Origin: an uncultured Rhodopila sp.
GTDB taxonomy: Bacteria; Pseudomonadota; Alphaproteobacteria; Acetobacterales; Acetobacteraceae
Assembly: GCF_903915725.1 (NCBI RefSeq)
Contig: NZ_CAIWTY010000092.1
Location: 1 to 64,000 of the forward strand
DNA: 64,000 bases
Reading direction: 5' to 3'
Shown here: one piece after another, positions 24,942 to 34,900 of the stretch
How positions within the stretch are numbered: position 1 is the stretch's first letter
Layout of the letters: each line of letters starts with the position of its first letter
Translations under genes and position numbers: made by a program
Notes under the pieces: model-generated
The model's input: the letters and a program-made list of their open reading frames with translations, nothing else
What the model was told of the DNA's origin: nothing
The model's database searches: none

Positions 24942-26246
24942 TTAGCGCAGCGGATAGAGCGGGAAGCGCGAGCACAGCGCCTGCACCCGGGCGCCGACAT
25001 CCTGCTCCACCGCGGTGTTGGACCCGTCATTGGACTGACCGAGACCCTCCAGGACCTCATTGATCAGCAGACCAATATAGCGAAACTCTTCCACGCCGAA
25101 GCCGCGCGTGGTGCCGGCCGGAGAGCCCAGCCGGATGCCGGAGGTGACCGCCGGTTTCTCCGGATCGAACGGGATAGCGTTCTTGTTGGCCGTCATGTGG
25201 GCGCGTTCCAGGCTCGCCTCGGCCGCCTTGCCGGTGACGCGCTTGGGGCGCAGGTCCACCAGCATCAGGTGGCTGTCGGTGCCGCCGCTGACGATGTCCA
25301 CGCCCTTTTCCTTCAGCGTCTCGGCCAGGACGCGGGCGTTGTCCTGCACCGCCTTCTGGTAGACCTTGAACTCCGGCCGCAGCGCTTCCCCGAAGGCCGC
25401 CGCCTTGCCGGCGATGACATGCATCAGCGGGCCGCCTTGCAGGCCGGGGAAAACGGCGGAGTTGATCTTCTTGCCGATGTCCAGGTCGTTGCTCAGCACC
25501 ATGCCGCCGCGCGGACCGCGCAGGGTCTTGTGCGTGGTCGTGGTGACGATATGCGCGTGCGGCAGCGGGCTGGGGAACAGCCCGGCCGCGACCAGGCCGG
25601 CGAAATGCGCCATATCGACCATGAAATACGCGCCGACCTCGTCCGCGACCTTGCGAATCCGGGGGAAGTCGATGAAGCGCGGATAGGCCGACCCGCCGGC
25701 GATGATCAGTTTGGGCTTCTCCGCCCGCGCCAGGCGCTCAAGTTCGTCATAGTCCAGCAGGCCATCTTCCTTGCGGACGCCATACTGCACCGCCTGGAAC
25801 CACTTGCCGGACTGGTTCGGCGCCGCGCCATGCGTCAGATGTCCGCCGGCCGCCAGGCTCATGCCCAGGATCGTGTCGCCGGGCTGCAGCAGCGCGAAGA
25901 ACACCGCCTGGTTGGCCTGAGCACCGGAATGCGGCTGCACGTTGGCGAATGCGCAGCCGAACAATTGCTTGGCGCGGTCGATCGCCAGGGTCTCCGCCAC
26001 GTCCACATAGACGCAGCCGCCGTAGTAGCGGCGGCCGGGATAGCCCTCGGCATATTTGTTGGTAAGGACAGAACCCTGCGCTTCGAGCACGGCGGCGGAG
26101 ACGATGTTCTCCGAGGCGATCAGCTCGATGCCGTCCTGCTGACGGTGGAGCTCGTTGCGAATGGCGGCGGCCAGTTCCGGATCGGTTTCCGCCAGGGGGG
26201 CGGAGAAGAAGCGCTCGGTGCTGGCGATGGCGGTTTGCTGGATCAT
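24942..26246 (-). CDS. glyA: Serine hydroxymethyltransferase
   Basis: 434 residues from ATG at 26246 ([17 protein letters not shown]). It converts serine and tetrahydrofolate to glycine and methylene-THF with PLP. The [18 protein letters not shown] and [10 protein letters not shown] motifs carry the substrate and Schiff-base lysine sites; the latter is [10 protein letters not shown]-terminal signature [15 protein letters not shown] is present. Length is normal. The long upstream extension of the frame to 26606 is not conserved and overlaps the divergent tsaE, so it is not used. Promoters for glyA and tsaE must share 26247-26357. Confidence 0.97.
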   Translation of the reverse strand: MIQQTAIASTERFFSAPLAETDPELAAAIRNELHRQQDGIELIASENIVSAAVLEAQGSVLTNKYAEGYPGRRYYGGCVYVDVAETLAIDRAKQLFGCAFANVQPHSGAQANQAVFFALLQPGDTILGMSLAAGGHLTHGAAPNQSGKWFQAVQYGVRKEDGLLDYDELERLARAEKPKLIIAGGSAYPRFIDFPRIRKVADEVGAYFMVDMAHFAGLVAAGLFPSPLPHAHIVTTTTHKTLRGPRGGMVLSNDLDIGKKINSAVFPGLQGGPLMHVIAGKAAAFGEALRPEFKVYQKAVQDNARVLAETLKEKGVDIVSGGTDSHLMLVDLRPKRVTGKAAEASLERAHMTANKNAIPFDPEKPAVTSGIRLGSPAGTTRGFGVEEFRYIGLLINEVLEGLGQSNDGSNTAVEQDVGARVQALCSRFPLYPLR

Positions 26247-26357
26247 CGGTTTCCACGCTGTCGGTGTGTGGCGTTCCTGTAGCATGGGCAGGGAGACCGA
26301 CAAACCGGAAGTGATAGGCAGTTGTGTGCGACTCGCACGGTGAGGCAAATAAGCACA

Positions 26358-26930
26358 ATGTCCGGTCTTGCCAAACGCATCGTGGCCCTGCCAAGCCTTT
26401 CGGCGACCGAGGCGCTCGCGGCCGGGATCGCGGCCATGGCGCGGGCAGGGGACTGTATCCTGCTGGAGGGGCCGCTGGGCGCCGGCAAGACCGCCTTCGC
26501 CCGGGCCTTCCTGCGCGCCGCGGCGGACGATCCGGCGCTGGAGGTGCCCAGCCCGTCGTTCACCCTGGTGCAGAGCTACGAGACGAAAATCGGTCTGGTG
26601 TTTCATTATGATCTGTGGCGGCTCGATGGGTCCGCTTCCCTGACCGAACTCGATTGGGAAGACGCTCTCGACGCCATCGTCCTGGTGGAATGGCCCGATC
26701 GGCTCGGCAACCTGCGGCCGGAGACGGCATTGACGATCCAGTTTGAGACTGGGGATGGAGATGTACGGGAGGCGGCGCTGACCGGATGGGACGGACGGCT
26801 GCCTGCCTCGTTTTCGTCATGGCCCGGCTTGTCCGGGCCACCAATACCCGCACCTGCCGCGACAGGTGGCCCGGACAACACCCCGGACAAGCCGGGGCAG
26901 GGCCCTGACGGTGGCGCGGCGGCGGCATGA
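26358..26930 (+). CDS. tsaE: tRNA t6A biosynthesis ATPase TsaE with a repeat-derived C-terminal tail
   Basis: 190 residues. TsaE is the ATPase partner of TsaBD in threonylcarbamoyl-adenosine formation on tRNA. Walker [11 protein letters not shown] is at residues 38-47, followed by [11 protein letters not shown] and the HYDLWRL motif; DWEDALD near 100 fits Walker-B-like chemistry. The family averages about 150 residues. The last 38 or so residues here ([26 protein letters not shown]) come from an inserted palindromic repeat, and have no counterpart in the family. The alternative start at 26322 gives 12 extra residues. Overlaps amgK by four bases. Confidence 0.93.
   Translation: MSGLAKRIVALPSLSATEALAAGIAAMARAGDCILLEGPLGAGKTAFARAFLRAAADDPALEVPSPSFTLVQSYETKIGLVFHYDLWRLDGSASLTELDWEDALDAIVLVEWPDRLGNLRPETALTIQFETGDGDVREAALTGWDGRLPASFSSWPGLSGPPIPAPAATGGPDNTPDKPGQGPDGGAAAA
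26817..26905 (+). repeat. REP-family palindrome inside tsaE (3' end)
   Basis: Left arm tcatggcccggcttgtccgg plus gccacc, right arm ggtggcccggacaa followed by a duplicated caccccggacaa and gccggggcagg. The reading frame gives SWPGLSGPP, the same phase as in the addB copy at 30691. The right arm is disturbed by the internal duplication. Confidence 0.8.
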
Positions 26931-27919
26931 CCCGGGATGACCGCATCGCCATCTTTCTCGCCCGCAACGGCTACGCACCGGGCGACGCGGAACCCCTCGC
27001 GCAGGACGCCAGCTTCCGCCGTTATTTGCGTATCCGCGGTCCCCGTCCCGCCGTCCTGATGGACGCGCCGCCGCCCGAGGATGTCCGGCCGTTCCTGCGC
27101 ATCGCCGCCCATCTCCTTGGAATTGGCCTGTCCGTTCCGCGCATTACCGACGCCGACGAGATCAACGGCTTGGTCCTGGAGGAAGACCTCGGCGACGACC
27201 TGCTGTCCGTTACGCTCGACCGGGGCGACGACCCCGACCCGTTGCTGGATGCCGCCGTGGATGCATTGACCGTCCTGCAACGTGCTGCGCCGCCCGCCGG
27301 GCTTCCGGCCTGGGGCGTCGCCGCAATGGCCGCGACCGCGATCGGCACGCTGTTCGACTGGTGGTGGCCGGCGCGCTTCGGAGACCCGGCACCTCAGGCC
27401 GCCCGTGACGAGCTCGCGGTGGCTTTGGCCGACATGCTCGAACCCGTCGCGGCCGGGCCGGTTTGCATGGTTCACCGCGACTACTTCGCCGGCAATCTGC
27501 TGTGGCTGCCGCATCGCTCCGGCCCGCTGCGTGCCGGGATCATCGACTTCCAGGGCGCCGCGCTCGGCCATCCGGCCTATGATCTGGTTTCCCTGCTGCA
27601 AGACGCGCGCCGCGACATCCCGCCACTGTCTCAGCAACGCGCCCTGGACCGCTATCTGGCTGCCCGGCCGGAGTTGAATGCGAACGCGTTCCGTGCCGCA
27701 TTTGCCGCATGTGCCGCACAACGGCATCTCCGGGTCGCCTGCCAGTGGGTAAGGCTTGCCCTGCGCGACGCCCGGCCGCAATACCTCGCCTACGGGCCGC
27801 GGACTTGGCGCCTGCTGGATGACTCGTTGCGCCACCCTGCCGCCGCGCCGCTCGCCCGCGCCTTGAACCATTGGATACCGGCCGCGCTGCGCGGCAACCC
27901 CCCGGGACTCGATCCATGA
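26927..27919 (+). CDS. amgK: Sugar kinase AmgK-like, aminoglycoside phosphotransferase fold
   Basis: 330 residues. Members phosphorylate N-acetylmuramate/N-acetylglucosamine at the anomeric carbon, feeding peptidoglycan recycling. The kinase loop VCMVHRDYFAGNLLW (catalytic Asp) and the metal-binding GIIDFQGAALGHPAYDL are clear. N-lobe motif LAQDASFRRYLRI is intact. The next gene is the matching nucleotidyltransferase MurU, which gives the kinase assignment most of its weight. The start overlaps tsaE by four bases (ATGA) and the end overlaps murU. Confidence 0.85.
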   Translation: MTRDDRIAIFLARNGYAPGDAEPLAQDASFRRYLRIRGPRPAVLMDAPPPEDVRPFLRIAAHLLGIGLSVPRITDADEINGLVLEEDLGDDLLSVTLDRGDDPDPLLDAAVDALTVLQRAAPPAGLPAWGVAAMAATAIGTLFDWWWPARFGDPAPQAARDELAVALADMLEPVAAGPVCMVHRDYFAGNLLWLPHRSGPLRAGIIDFQGAALGHPAYDLVSLLQDARRDIPPLSQQRALDRYLAARPELNANAFRAAFAACAAQRHLRVACQWVRLALRDARPQYLAYGPRTWRLLDDSLRHPAAAPLARALNHWIPAALRGNPPGLDP

Positions 27920-28659
27920 CTTTCGCTCCGCATTCCGCCATGGTCCTTGCCGCCGGCTTCGGCACCCGCATGCGGCCGTTGACTGACAATACCGCCAAGC
28001 CGCTGGTGAAACTGGGGGGGCGAACCCTGCTGGACTATGCGCTCGATCATTTGGTGGTGGCGGGCGTCGAGATGGTCGCGGTCAACGCGCACTGGCAGGC
28101 CGACGCCGTCGCGGCGCATCTGGCGAGCAGGCCCACCCCGCCGCGGACGCTGCTGCTGCGTGAGGAGCATCTGCTGGACACCGGCGGCGGCGTGCGCGCG
28201 GCGCTTCCGCTGCTCGGCGACGATCCGTTCTTTGTCCTCAATGGCGATGCGTTCTGGCTGAACGGGCCGATACTGACGTTGCAGCGCCTCGCGGCGGCGT
28301 TCGATGACACGGTGGATGCCGTACTGCTGCTGCAACGGACGGCCTATGTGCATGCCGATGTCGGTTATGGCGACTTTGCCCTCGACAAGTGGGGCAAGCC
28401 GAGACGGCGGCGGGAACGCGAGGTGGTGCCTTATATCTTCGCCGGCGTGCAGCTTATCCGTCCCCGGCTGCTGGCCGGGATGCCGGATGGCGCCTTCAGC
28501 ATGAACCGCGCCTGGGACGCCGCCCTGGCGGCTGACCGCGTGCGCGGCGTTGTGCATGACGGCATCTGGTTTCACCTCTCCACCCCGGCCGATCTGGCGG
28601 AGGCCGAGCAGATCCTGGAGGCCAGTGTCACCGGGGATGCGCGCTGGCCGTGGCGCTGA
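27916..28659 (+). CDS. murU: N-acetylmuramate 1-phosphate uridylyltransferase MurU
   Basis: 247 residues. It makes UDP-MurNAc from MurNAc-1-phosphate, the second step after AmgK in cell-wall recycling. The nucleotidyltransferase signature MVLAAGFGTRMRPLTDNTAKPL opens the protein, with the Asp-containing FFVLNGDAFW near 110. The start overlaps amgK's stop (ATGA); length is standard. AddB's GTG start is inside this gene's end, so the coupling is tight. Substrate by family and neighbourhood, not by residue proof. Confidence 0.87.
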   Translation: MTFAPHSAMVLAAGFGTRMRPLTDNTAKPLVKLGGRTLLDYALDHLVVAGVEMVAVNAHWQADAVAAHLASRPTPPRTLLLREEHLLDTGGGVRAALPLLGDDPFFVLNGDAFWLNGPILTLQRLAAAFDDTVDAVLLLQRTAYVHADVGYGDFALDKWGKPRRRREREVVPYIFAGVQLIRPRLLAGMPDGAFSMNRAWDAALAADRVRGVVHDGIWFHLSTPADLAEAEQILEASVTGDARWPWR

Positions 28660-31600
28660 ACCTCTTTACGGTTCCCCCGAACGTCCCGTTTCTCGACGCG
28701 CTGGCGAGCGGCTGGCTTGCGCGCGGCGACGACCCCCTGCTCGTCAGTCGCGGCCTCATTCTCCTTCCCACCCGCCGATCGGCCAGGGGATTGGCGGAGG
28801 CGTTTTTAAGAGTGCGGGATGGGCGGCCGATGCTGCTGCCGCGCATCACCGCGCTGGGCGCGCTGGATGAGGCGCCGCTGGCACTGACCGGGGCGCTCGA
28901 TCTGCCTCCGGCGGTGGAACCGATGCAGCGGCTGGCGGCGCTGTCCACTCTGATCCTGGCGATGGATGGCGCGGGCGGGGCGCCGCGTTCGGCGGACGGT
29001 GCCTGGCTGCTCGCCCGCGAACTGGCGTCGCTGATGGATGAGGCGGAGCGCGCCGGCATCGATCTGGCGCAGCGCCTGCCCGATGCGGCCGAACCGGACT
29101 TCGCCGAGCATTGGGCGAAGACGCTGAAATTCCTGCATATCGTGACGGCGTTCTGGCCGGCGTGGCTGGCGCAGCACGGCGTGATGAACCCGGCGGCGCG
29201 GCAGGTGGCCCTGCTGCGGGCTCAGGCGGCGGCCTGGGAGAACGATCTGCCGGATTATCCGGTGCTGATCGCCGGCACGACGGCGGGGATCCCGGCGGTC
29301 GCGCGGCTGCTGCGCGTTGTGGCGCGCCTGCCGTTGGGCCAGGTGGTGCTGCCCCAGTTGGATACCGGGATGTCCGATGAGGCCTGGGCGGCGCTGGAAC
29401 CGTCGCACGCCCAGGCTGGCTTGGCTCGGCTGCTGGCGGACCTGGATGCAACGCGCGGCGATGTGCGGGTGTGGGAGAGCGGCGCCTCGGCGGCGGTTCC
29501 CGCAACGCGGTTCCCGCTGTTGTCTCGGGTATTGCTCCCCGCCGCCGCGCTGCACGACTGGCTGGAGCGCGGACCGGTCTCGCTGGAGGGGCTGTCGCGG
29601 CTCAATGCGGCGGATCAGCAGCAGGAGGCGCAGGCCATCGCGCTGGTGCTGCGGGAGGCGCTGGAAACGCCCGGGGCGCGGGCTGCCTTGGTGACTCCGG
29701 ACCGCGACCTCTCCGGACGGGTAGCGGCGGCGCTGCTGCGCTTCGGCATCGTCGCCGACGACAGCGCGGGCGAGCCACTGGCCGATACACCGCCTGCCGT
29801 GTTCATACGCCTGCTGGTGCGGGCGGTGGCCGAGGAACTGGCGCCGGTCGCGCTTCTGGCGCTGCTGAAGCATCCGCTGGCGGCGGCGGGTCTATCCCCC
29901 GTTGCCTGCCGCGAAGCGGCCCGGACGCTGGAGACACTGTGCCTGCGCGGACCAAGGCCGATGCCGGGCATCGCCGGGCTGCGCATCGCGGTTGACCGGG
30001 AGGCGGGAGCGGCCTCCGCCACGGCGGCGTTCCTGTCACGAATAGAAACCTGCCTGGAGCCGGCGTTGCGGTTCGACTCGGCGATGGAGATTGCCCCGGC
30101 CGAGGCGCTGGCCGCGGTGATCGAGGCAGCCGAGCGGCTGGCGGCGACGGCCGAAACCGAGGGCCCCGCCCGGCTTTGGGCGGCGGAGGAAGGCGAGGCC
30201 CTGGCCACCCGGCTGGCCGAATTGCAGTCGGCGGTGGCGATCATGCCCGATTTGCAGCGGCGGGTATTGCCCGGCCTGCTGGACGCCGTGCTGGCGGGTG
30301 AGGTGGTGCGCAGCCGCCGGGCCTTGCGAGGATGCGGCGGGTTCGAGCATCCGCGGATTTTCATCTGGGGCCTGCTGGAGGCTCGGCTGCAATCGGCCGA
30401 TGTGGTGGTGTTGGGCGGGTTGGCGGAGTCGATCTGGCCGCCAATGGCCGAACCGGGACCCTGGCTATCGCGTCCTATGCGGACTCGCGTGGGTCTGCCG
30501 GCACCGGAGGAGGCGGTGGGGCAGGCGGCGCATGACTTCCTCGCCGCGTGCTGCGCGGCGCCGAGGGTGGTGCTGTCCTGTCCGGTGCGCCGCGACAACG
30601 CCCCGGCGGTGCCGGCGCGCTGGCTGACGCGGTTTGACATGTTTCTGGCGGGGCGGGTCGTTGGTGTCGTGGCATCTGCGTCCACTTCCCCCACGTCATG
30701 GCCCGGCTTGTCCGGGCCACCTGTAGCGGCAGGTGCGGCGACAGGTGGCCCGGACAAGCCGGGCCATGACGTGGTTGCAGGTCTTCCCACCCACCCCGCC
30801 GCCGCATGGGCACGCGCGATGGACCTCCCCGCCGGCCCGCCGAACCCGGTCCGGCCCCCTCGGCCCTGCCCGCCGGTAAACCGCCGCCCCCGCCGCCTAA
30901 GTGTCACCGCGATCGAGACCTGGCTGCGCGACCCCTACGCCATCCACGCCCGCCACATCCTGAAGCTGGAAGCGCTGCGCCCGCTCGAAGAAGAGACGGA
31001 CGCCTCCGACTACGGCTCGCTGGTGCATGACGGCTTGCACCGCTTCCTCTGTGCCCATGGCGCCGCCTGGCCGGCCGATGCGGCGCAGGAATTGCGCCTC
31101 GCGATGGCGCGCGCTCTGGCCGAGGCGCAACTTCGTCAGGCCCTGCAAGCCTGGTGGACGCCCAGGCTGGAGCGGATCGCCGACTGGGTCGCCGAAACCG
31201 AAGCCGCCCGCCGGGCGCTGCGCCGGCCCGTCGCGATAGCGCCCGAGGCAAAAGGTGCAATCGAACTGCTCCGTCCCGGCGGGATGTTCCGGCTGACCGG
31301 CCGGGCCGACAGGATTGAGCAGTACAGCGACGGGACGCTGTCGATCCAGGACTACAAGACCGGCGCGCCGCCGACACAGCAGGACGTCGATGCCGGCCTG
31401 GCGCCGCAGCTTCTGCTCGAGGCCGCGATGGCGGCGCAGGGCGGGTTTGGCGCTGAACTCGCCGGGCAGACGGCGGAGTTGCTGTATTGGCATCTGTCGG
31501 GCGGCCTCGACCCCGGCCGCGCGATGCCGCTGTTCAAGAAGAACCCCGGAGACATCCAGGCCGCCGTGCAGGATGCAAGGGAGCGGCTGTGCGCGCTGAT

Positions 31601-31730
31601 CGACTCGTTCGACCAGCCCGGCCGCGCCTACCTGTCGCGTCCCAACCCGGGGTTGGCGCCACGGTTTTCCGACTATGGGCAACTTGCCCGGGTGGCGGAA
31701 TGGTCCGCCGCGGGAGATGGCGATGAGTGA
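28650..31730 (+). CDS. addB: Double-strand break repair protein AddB carrying an in-frame palindrome insert
   Basis: 1026 residues. AddB is the second subunit of the AddAB helicase-nuclease that processes double-strand ends to load RecA. Residues 1-660 are the inactivated helicase-like part; residues about 740-1000 hold the PD-(D/E)XK nuclease core, with GRADRIE and LSIQDYKTG (catalytic Asp and Lys) and QLLLEA. Start GTG overlaps murU's end. Between the two parts, residues about 681-708 are encoded by an 84-base perfect inverted repeat (30691-30774), which gives [13 protein letters not shown] and TGGPDKPG. This looks like a tolerated linker insertion. addA lies 170 bases downstream, with a REPIN between. 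Confidence 0.93.
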   Translation: MALNLFTVPPNVPFLDALASGWLARGDDPLLVSRGLILLPTRRSARGLAEAFLRVRDGRPMLLPRITALGALDEAPLALTGALDLPPAVEPMQRLAALSTLILAMDGAGGAPRSADGAWLLARELASLMDEAERAGIDLAQRLPDAAEPDFAEHWAKTLKFLHIVTAFWPAWLAQHGVMNPAARQVALLRAQAAAWENDLPDYPVLIAGTTAGIPAVARLLRVVARLPLGQVVLPQLDTGMSDEAWAALEPSHAQAGLARLLADLDATRGDVRVWESGASAAVPATRFPLLSRVLLPAAALHDWLERGPVSLEGLSRLNAADQQQEAQAIALVLREALETPGARAALVTPDRDLSGRVAAALLRFGIVADDSAGEPLADTPPAVFIRLLVRAVAEELAPVALLALLKHPLAAAGLSPVACREAARTLETLCLRGPRPMPGIAGLRIAVDREAGAASATAAFLSRIETCLEPALRFDSAMEIAPAEALAAVIEAAERLAATAETEGPARLWAAEEGEALATRLAELQSAVAIMPDLQRRVLPGLLDAVLAGEVVRSRRALRGCGGFEHPRIFIWGLLEARLQSADVVVLGGLAESIWPPMAEPGPWLSRPMRTRVGLPAPEEAVGQAAHDFLAACCAAPRVVLSCPVRRDNAPAVPARWLTRFDMFLAGRVVGVVASASTSPTSWPGLSGPPVAAGAATGGPDKPGHDVVAGLPTHPAAAWARAMDLPAGPPNPVRPPRPCPPVNRRPRRLSVTAIETWLRDPYAIHARHILKLEALRPLEEETDASDYGSLVHDGLHRFLCAHGAAWPADAAQELRLAMARALAEAQLRQALQAWWTPRLERIADWVAETEAARRALRRPVAIAPEAKGAIELLRPGGMFRLTGRADRIEQYSDGTLSIQDYKTGAPPTQQDVDAGLAPQLLLEAAMAAQGGFGAELAGQTAELLYWHLSGGLDPGRAMPLFKKNPGDIQAAVQDARERLCALIDSFDQPGRAYLSRPNPGLAPRFSDYGQLARVAEWSAAGDGDE
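30691..30774 (+). repeat. 84-bp perfect inverted repeat inside addB
   Basis: 34-base arms, 30691-30724 and 30741-30774, are exact reverse complements with a 16-base loop. The arm starts ccacgtcatggcccggc and is the diverged sister of the intergenic tgtgtcatggccgg repeat. Its total length is a multiple of three and has no stop, so the addB frame is preserved. Confidence 0.95.
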
Positions 31731-31766
31731 GACCAGTTCCCGCGCGCCTTTGCCGCGCCCGCGTAC

Positions 31767-31860
31767 TGTGTCATGGCCGGGCTTGTCCCGGCCATCCACG
31801 ACTTACGGGGCGGGTCGCGGCAAAGTCGTGGATGGCCGGACCAAGTCCGGCCATGACACA
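31767..31860. repeat. REPIN-like doublet, 94 bp
   Basis: Two inverted 38-base palindromes with 18 bases between, same size and arm ends as at 7862 and 60821 (tgtgtcatggccgg... and aagtcgtggatggccgg). It sits between addB and addA and may explain why these normally touching genes are 170 bases apart. Confidence 0.92.
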
Positions 31861-31900
31861 TGGGACGAAGCCGCGCCCGCCTCGATAAAGCGGCACCCGC

Positions 31901-34900
31901 ATGGCTGAAACCGCCCGCGACCGCGCCAACCGCGAACAGCTTGCCGCCTCCGATCCCGCGGTGTCCGCCTTCGTTGCTGCCTCCGCCGGCTCCGGTAAGA
32001 CCAAGCTGCTGACCGACCGCCTGCTCCGCCTGATGCTGAGCGGCGCGGCGCCGGAGCGCATCCAGTGCCTGACCTTCACCAAGGCGGCGGCGGCGGAAAT
32101 GTCGCTGCGGCTGCAGAAGACCCTCGGCCGCTGGGTAACGATGTCCCCGGACAAGCTGGCAAAAGCCCTGCGAGACCTCCAGGTCGATCCCACGGAGGAA
32201 GCCTGCCGGTCCGCGCGCGCGCTGTTCGCCAAAGTGCTTGATCTTCCCGGCGGCATGCGCATCGGCACCATCCACGCCTTCAGCCAGTCGCTGCTGCGCC
32301 GCTTCCCGCTGGAAGCCGCGATCTCCCCGCATTTCGAACTGGCCGACGACCGCGACGCCGAGACCGCGATGACCGAGGCGCGGGAAGCCATGCTGGCCAA
32401 CGCCGCCGCCCCGGCCATGCTCCGCGCGCTGCGCACCCTGGCCGGCCTGTCCTCGGCGGAACAGTTCGGGCGGCACGTCAGGACGTTGCAAACCGATCGC
32501 CAGCGCCTTGCGGCTGCGTTGCAGCTCGGCGACGACCTGGAACGGGCGCAGCGCCGGGTGCTCGGCGTCACTGCCCCCGACGAAGCAACCCTAGTGGCCG
32601 ATGCGGTGACCTGGCTGGGCGAGGGCGCCCTGCGCGACGCGGCCGGGATCGTCCAGCGGAACGGCTCGAAGGCCGTGGCCGAACGCGCCGCCGCCATCCT
32701 CGACTGGCTGTCCCAGCCCGTCGATGCGCGGGCGGCCCATTGGCCGGAGTGGCGCGGGCTGTTCCTGAACGCCTCGGGCGAGATCCGCGGCGACACCGCC
32801 CTGGTCAACAAGGTGCTGGCCGCCGGGCGGCCGGAACTGCTCGACCGCTTCAAGGAGGAAGCCGCCCGCATCCTGGCGGTCGATGATTCATGCCGCGCGC
32901 TGCGACTCGCCGCGGTGTCCAACGCGCTGGCGACACTGGCCGGGCCGGTGGTCAGCGGGTACACTCAGCGCAAAGAAGCGGCCGGACTGCTGGACTATGA
33001 CGACCTGATCGACCGCACCCGCACGCTGCTGTTCGACCCGGGCGCGGCCTGGGTACTCTATAAATTGGATGGCGGCCTGGACCATTTGCTGCTCGACGAG
33101 GTGCAGGACACCGCGCCGCAGCAATGGCGCATCGCGCACGCTCTGACGGAAGAGTTCTTTGCCGGCGCCGGCGCGCGCGATCGCATCCGCACGGTGTTCG
33201 CCGTCGGCGACCGCAAGCAGTCGATCTACTCGTTCCAGGGTGCGGACGCGGCGGAATTCGATCGCTCGCACGATCAGCTTGCAAAGCGGGTTAGGACCTC
33301 CGGCCAGGTGTTCCGCGATGTCGGGCTGGACGTGTCGTTCCGCTCCACCGGGCCAGTGCTGCAACTTGTGGACGCGGTATTCGCGGACCCGCTCGCCCGG
33401 CCGGGCGTCGTCGCGGACGGCGAGACCCTCACGCACTACGCCGATCGGCTGTTGCACGCGGGGGGCGTGGAGTTCTGGCCGCTGGCGCCGCTGGCGGAGG
33501 AGCCTGCGCACGCGCCCTGGACGGTACCCGAGCAAAATCAGGCGCAGACCTCCGCCCGGCAATTGCTGGCGGACACACTGGCGGCGTGGATCGGCTCGCA
33601 GACCGACGGCTCGGTGATGCTGGAGAGCAAAAACCGGCCGCTGGCCGCCGGCGACGTGCTGATCCTGGTGCGGCGGCGCGACGCGTTCGCCCGCGCGCTG
33701 GTGCGGGCGCTGAAATTCCGCGGCGTGCCGGTGGCGGGGCTGGACCGGATGGTGCTGACCGATCAGCCCGCGGTGCAGGATCTGATGGCACTGGCGGACG
33801 CGCTGCTGCTGCCCTCGGATGACCTGACATTCGGCTGCCTGCTGACCAGCCCGCTCGGCGGCCTGACCGATGACGAGCTGATGGATCTGGCGATCGATCG
33901 CCCGGGTTCGCTGTGGGACGCCCTGCGCAGCCGCGCCGGGGAACGCCCGTCCTGGGCACGGGCGGCGGTGTTCTTCACGCAATTGCTCGGGCGCGTGGAC
34001 TACGTCTCGCCCTACGCGCTGTTCGCCGAGGCGCTGGGTCCGCTCGGCGGCCGGGCGCGGCTGTTCGCGCGACTCGGGCCGGAGGCGGCGGAACCCGTCG
34101 ATGAACTGCTGAACGCAGCCCTGACCTTCGCCGCCCGCCACCCGCCGTCCTTGCAGGGCTTCCTGCACTGGCTCCGTCAATCCGGAGCGGAGGTGAAGCG
34201 GGAGGCCGAGGCGGCCGGTAACCTGGTGCGAATCATGACCGTGCACGGCGCCAAGGGGCTGCAGGCGCCGCTGGTGGTGGTGCCGGATACCTCCGCGCTG
34301 CCGATGGATGACGGCGCGATCGTCTGGGCCGAGGATAAGGCGACCGGCCGCGAGGTCCCGCTCTGGGCGCCGCGCAAGGAGTTCCGCTGCGGCTCGCTGG
34401 ACCAGTTGCGCGCCGCCGGGCGGCAGCGGCAGATGGAGGAGCACAACCGGCTGCTCTACGTCGCCCTGACCCGCGCCGAGGATCGCCTGCTGATTTGCGG
34501 CTGGCAGACGCGCGCGCAGGCAAAGGACGAATGCTGGCACAGCCTGGTCCGCCGCGGGTTCGAAGCCCTGGGCGCGGATCGGGAAGCCTTCGGCCTGTGG
34601 GACGGCGACGTGATGTGGCTGCGCTCGCCGCAGGCCGTCCCGGCCGAACCCGCCCTCGCCGCAACTCAGGCCGACCATGCCGCTTCCATGCCGTCCTGGA
34701 TCGGCGCCGCGCCGCTTTGGCAGCCGAACCCGCCGCCACCGGAGCCGCCGCGGCCCGTGCCGCTGGCGCCAAGCCGCCCGGAGGGGGCGGAAATGGGACC
34801 GGTGCCAGCGGCCGACTCGCCGCTGGCGGAGCGGGATGCCGGCGGCAACCGGTTCCGCCGCGGCCAGTTGATCCATGCGCTCTTGCAGCATCTGCCAGCG

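Noticed and set aside
24453-26282. A 609-codon open frame on the plus strand over nrdR and glyA
   Set aside because: Antisense to two complete conserved genes, composition of an artefact (Arg/His/Gln rich).
26247-26606. Longer glyA start reaching to 26606
   Set aside because: The extra residues are unlike any SHMT, cross the tsaE start and include the divergent promoter region.
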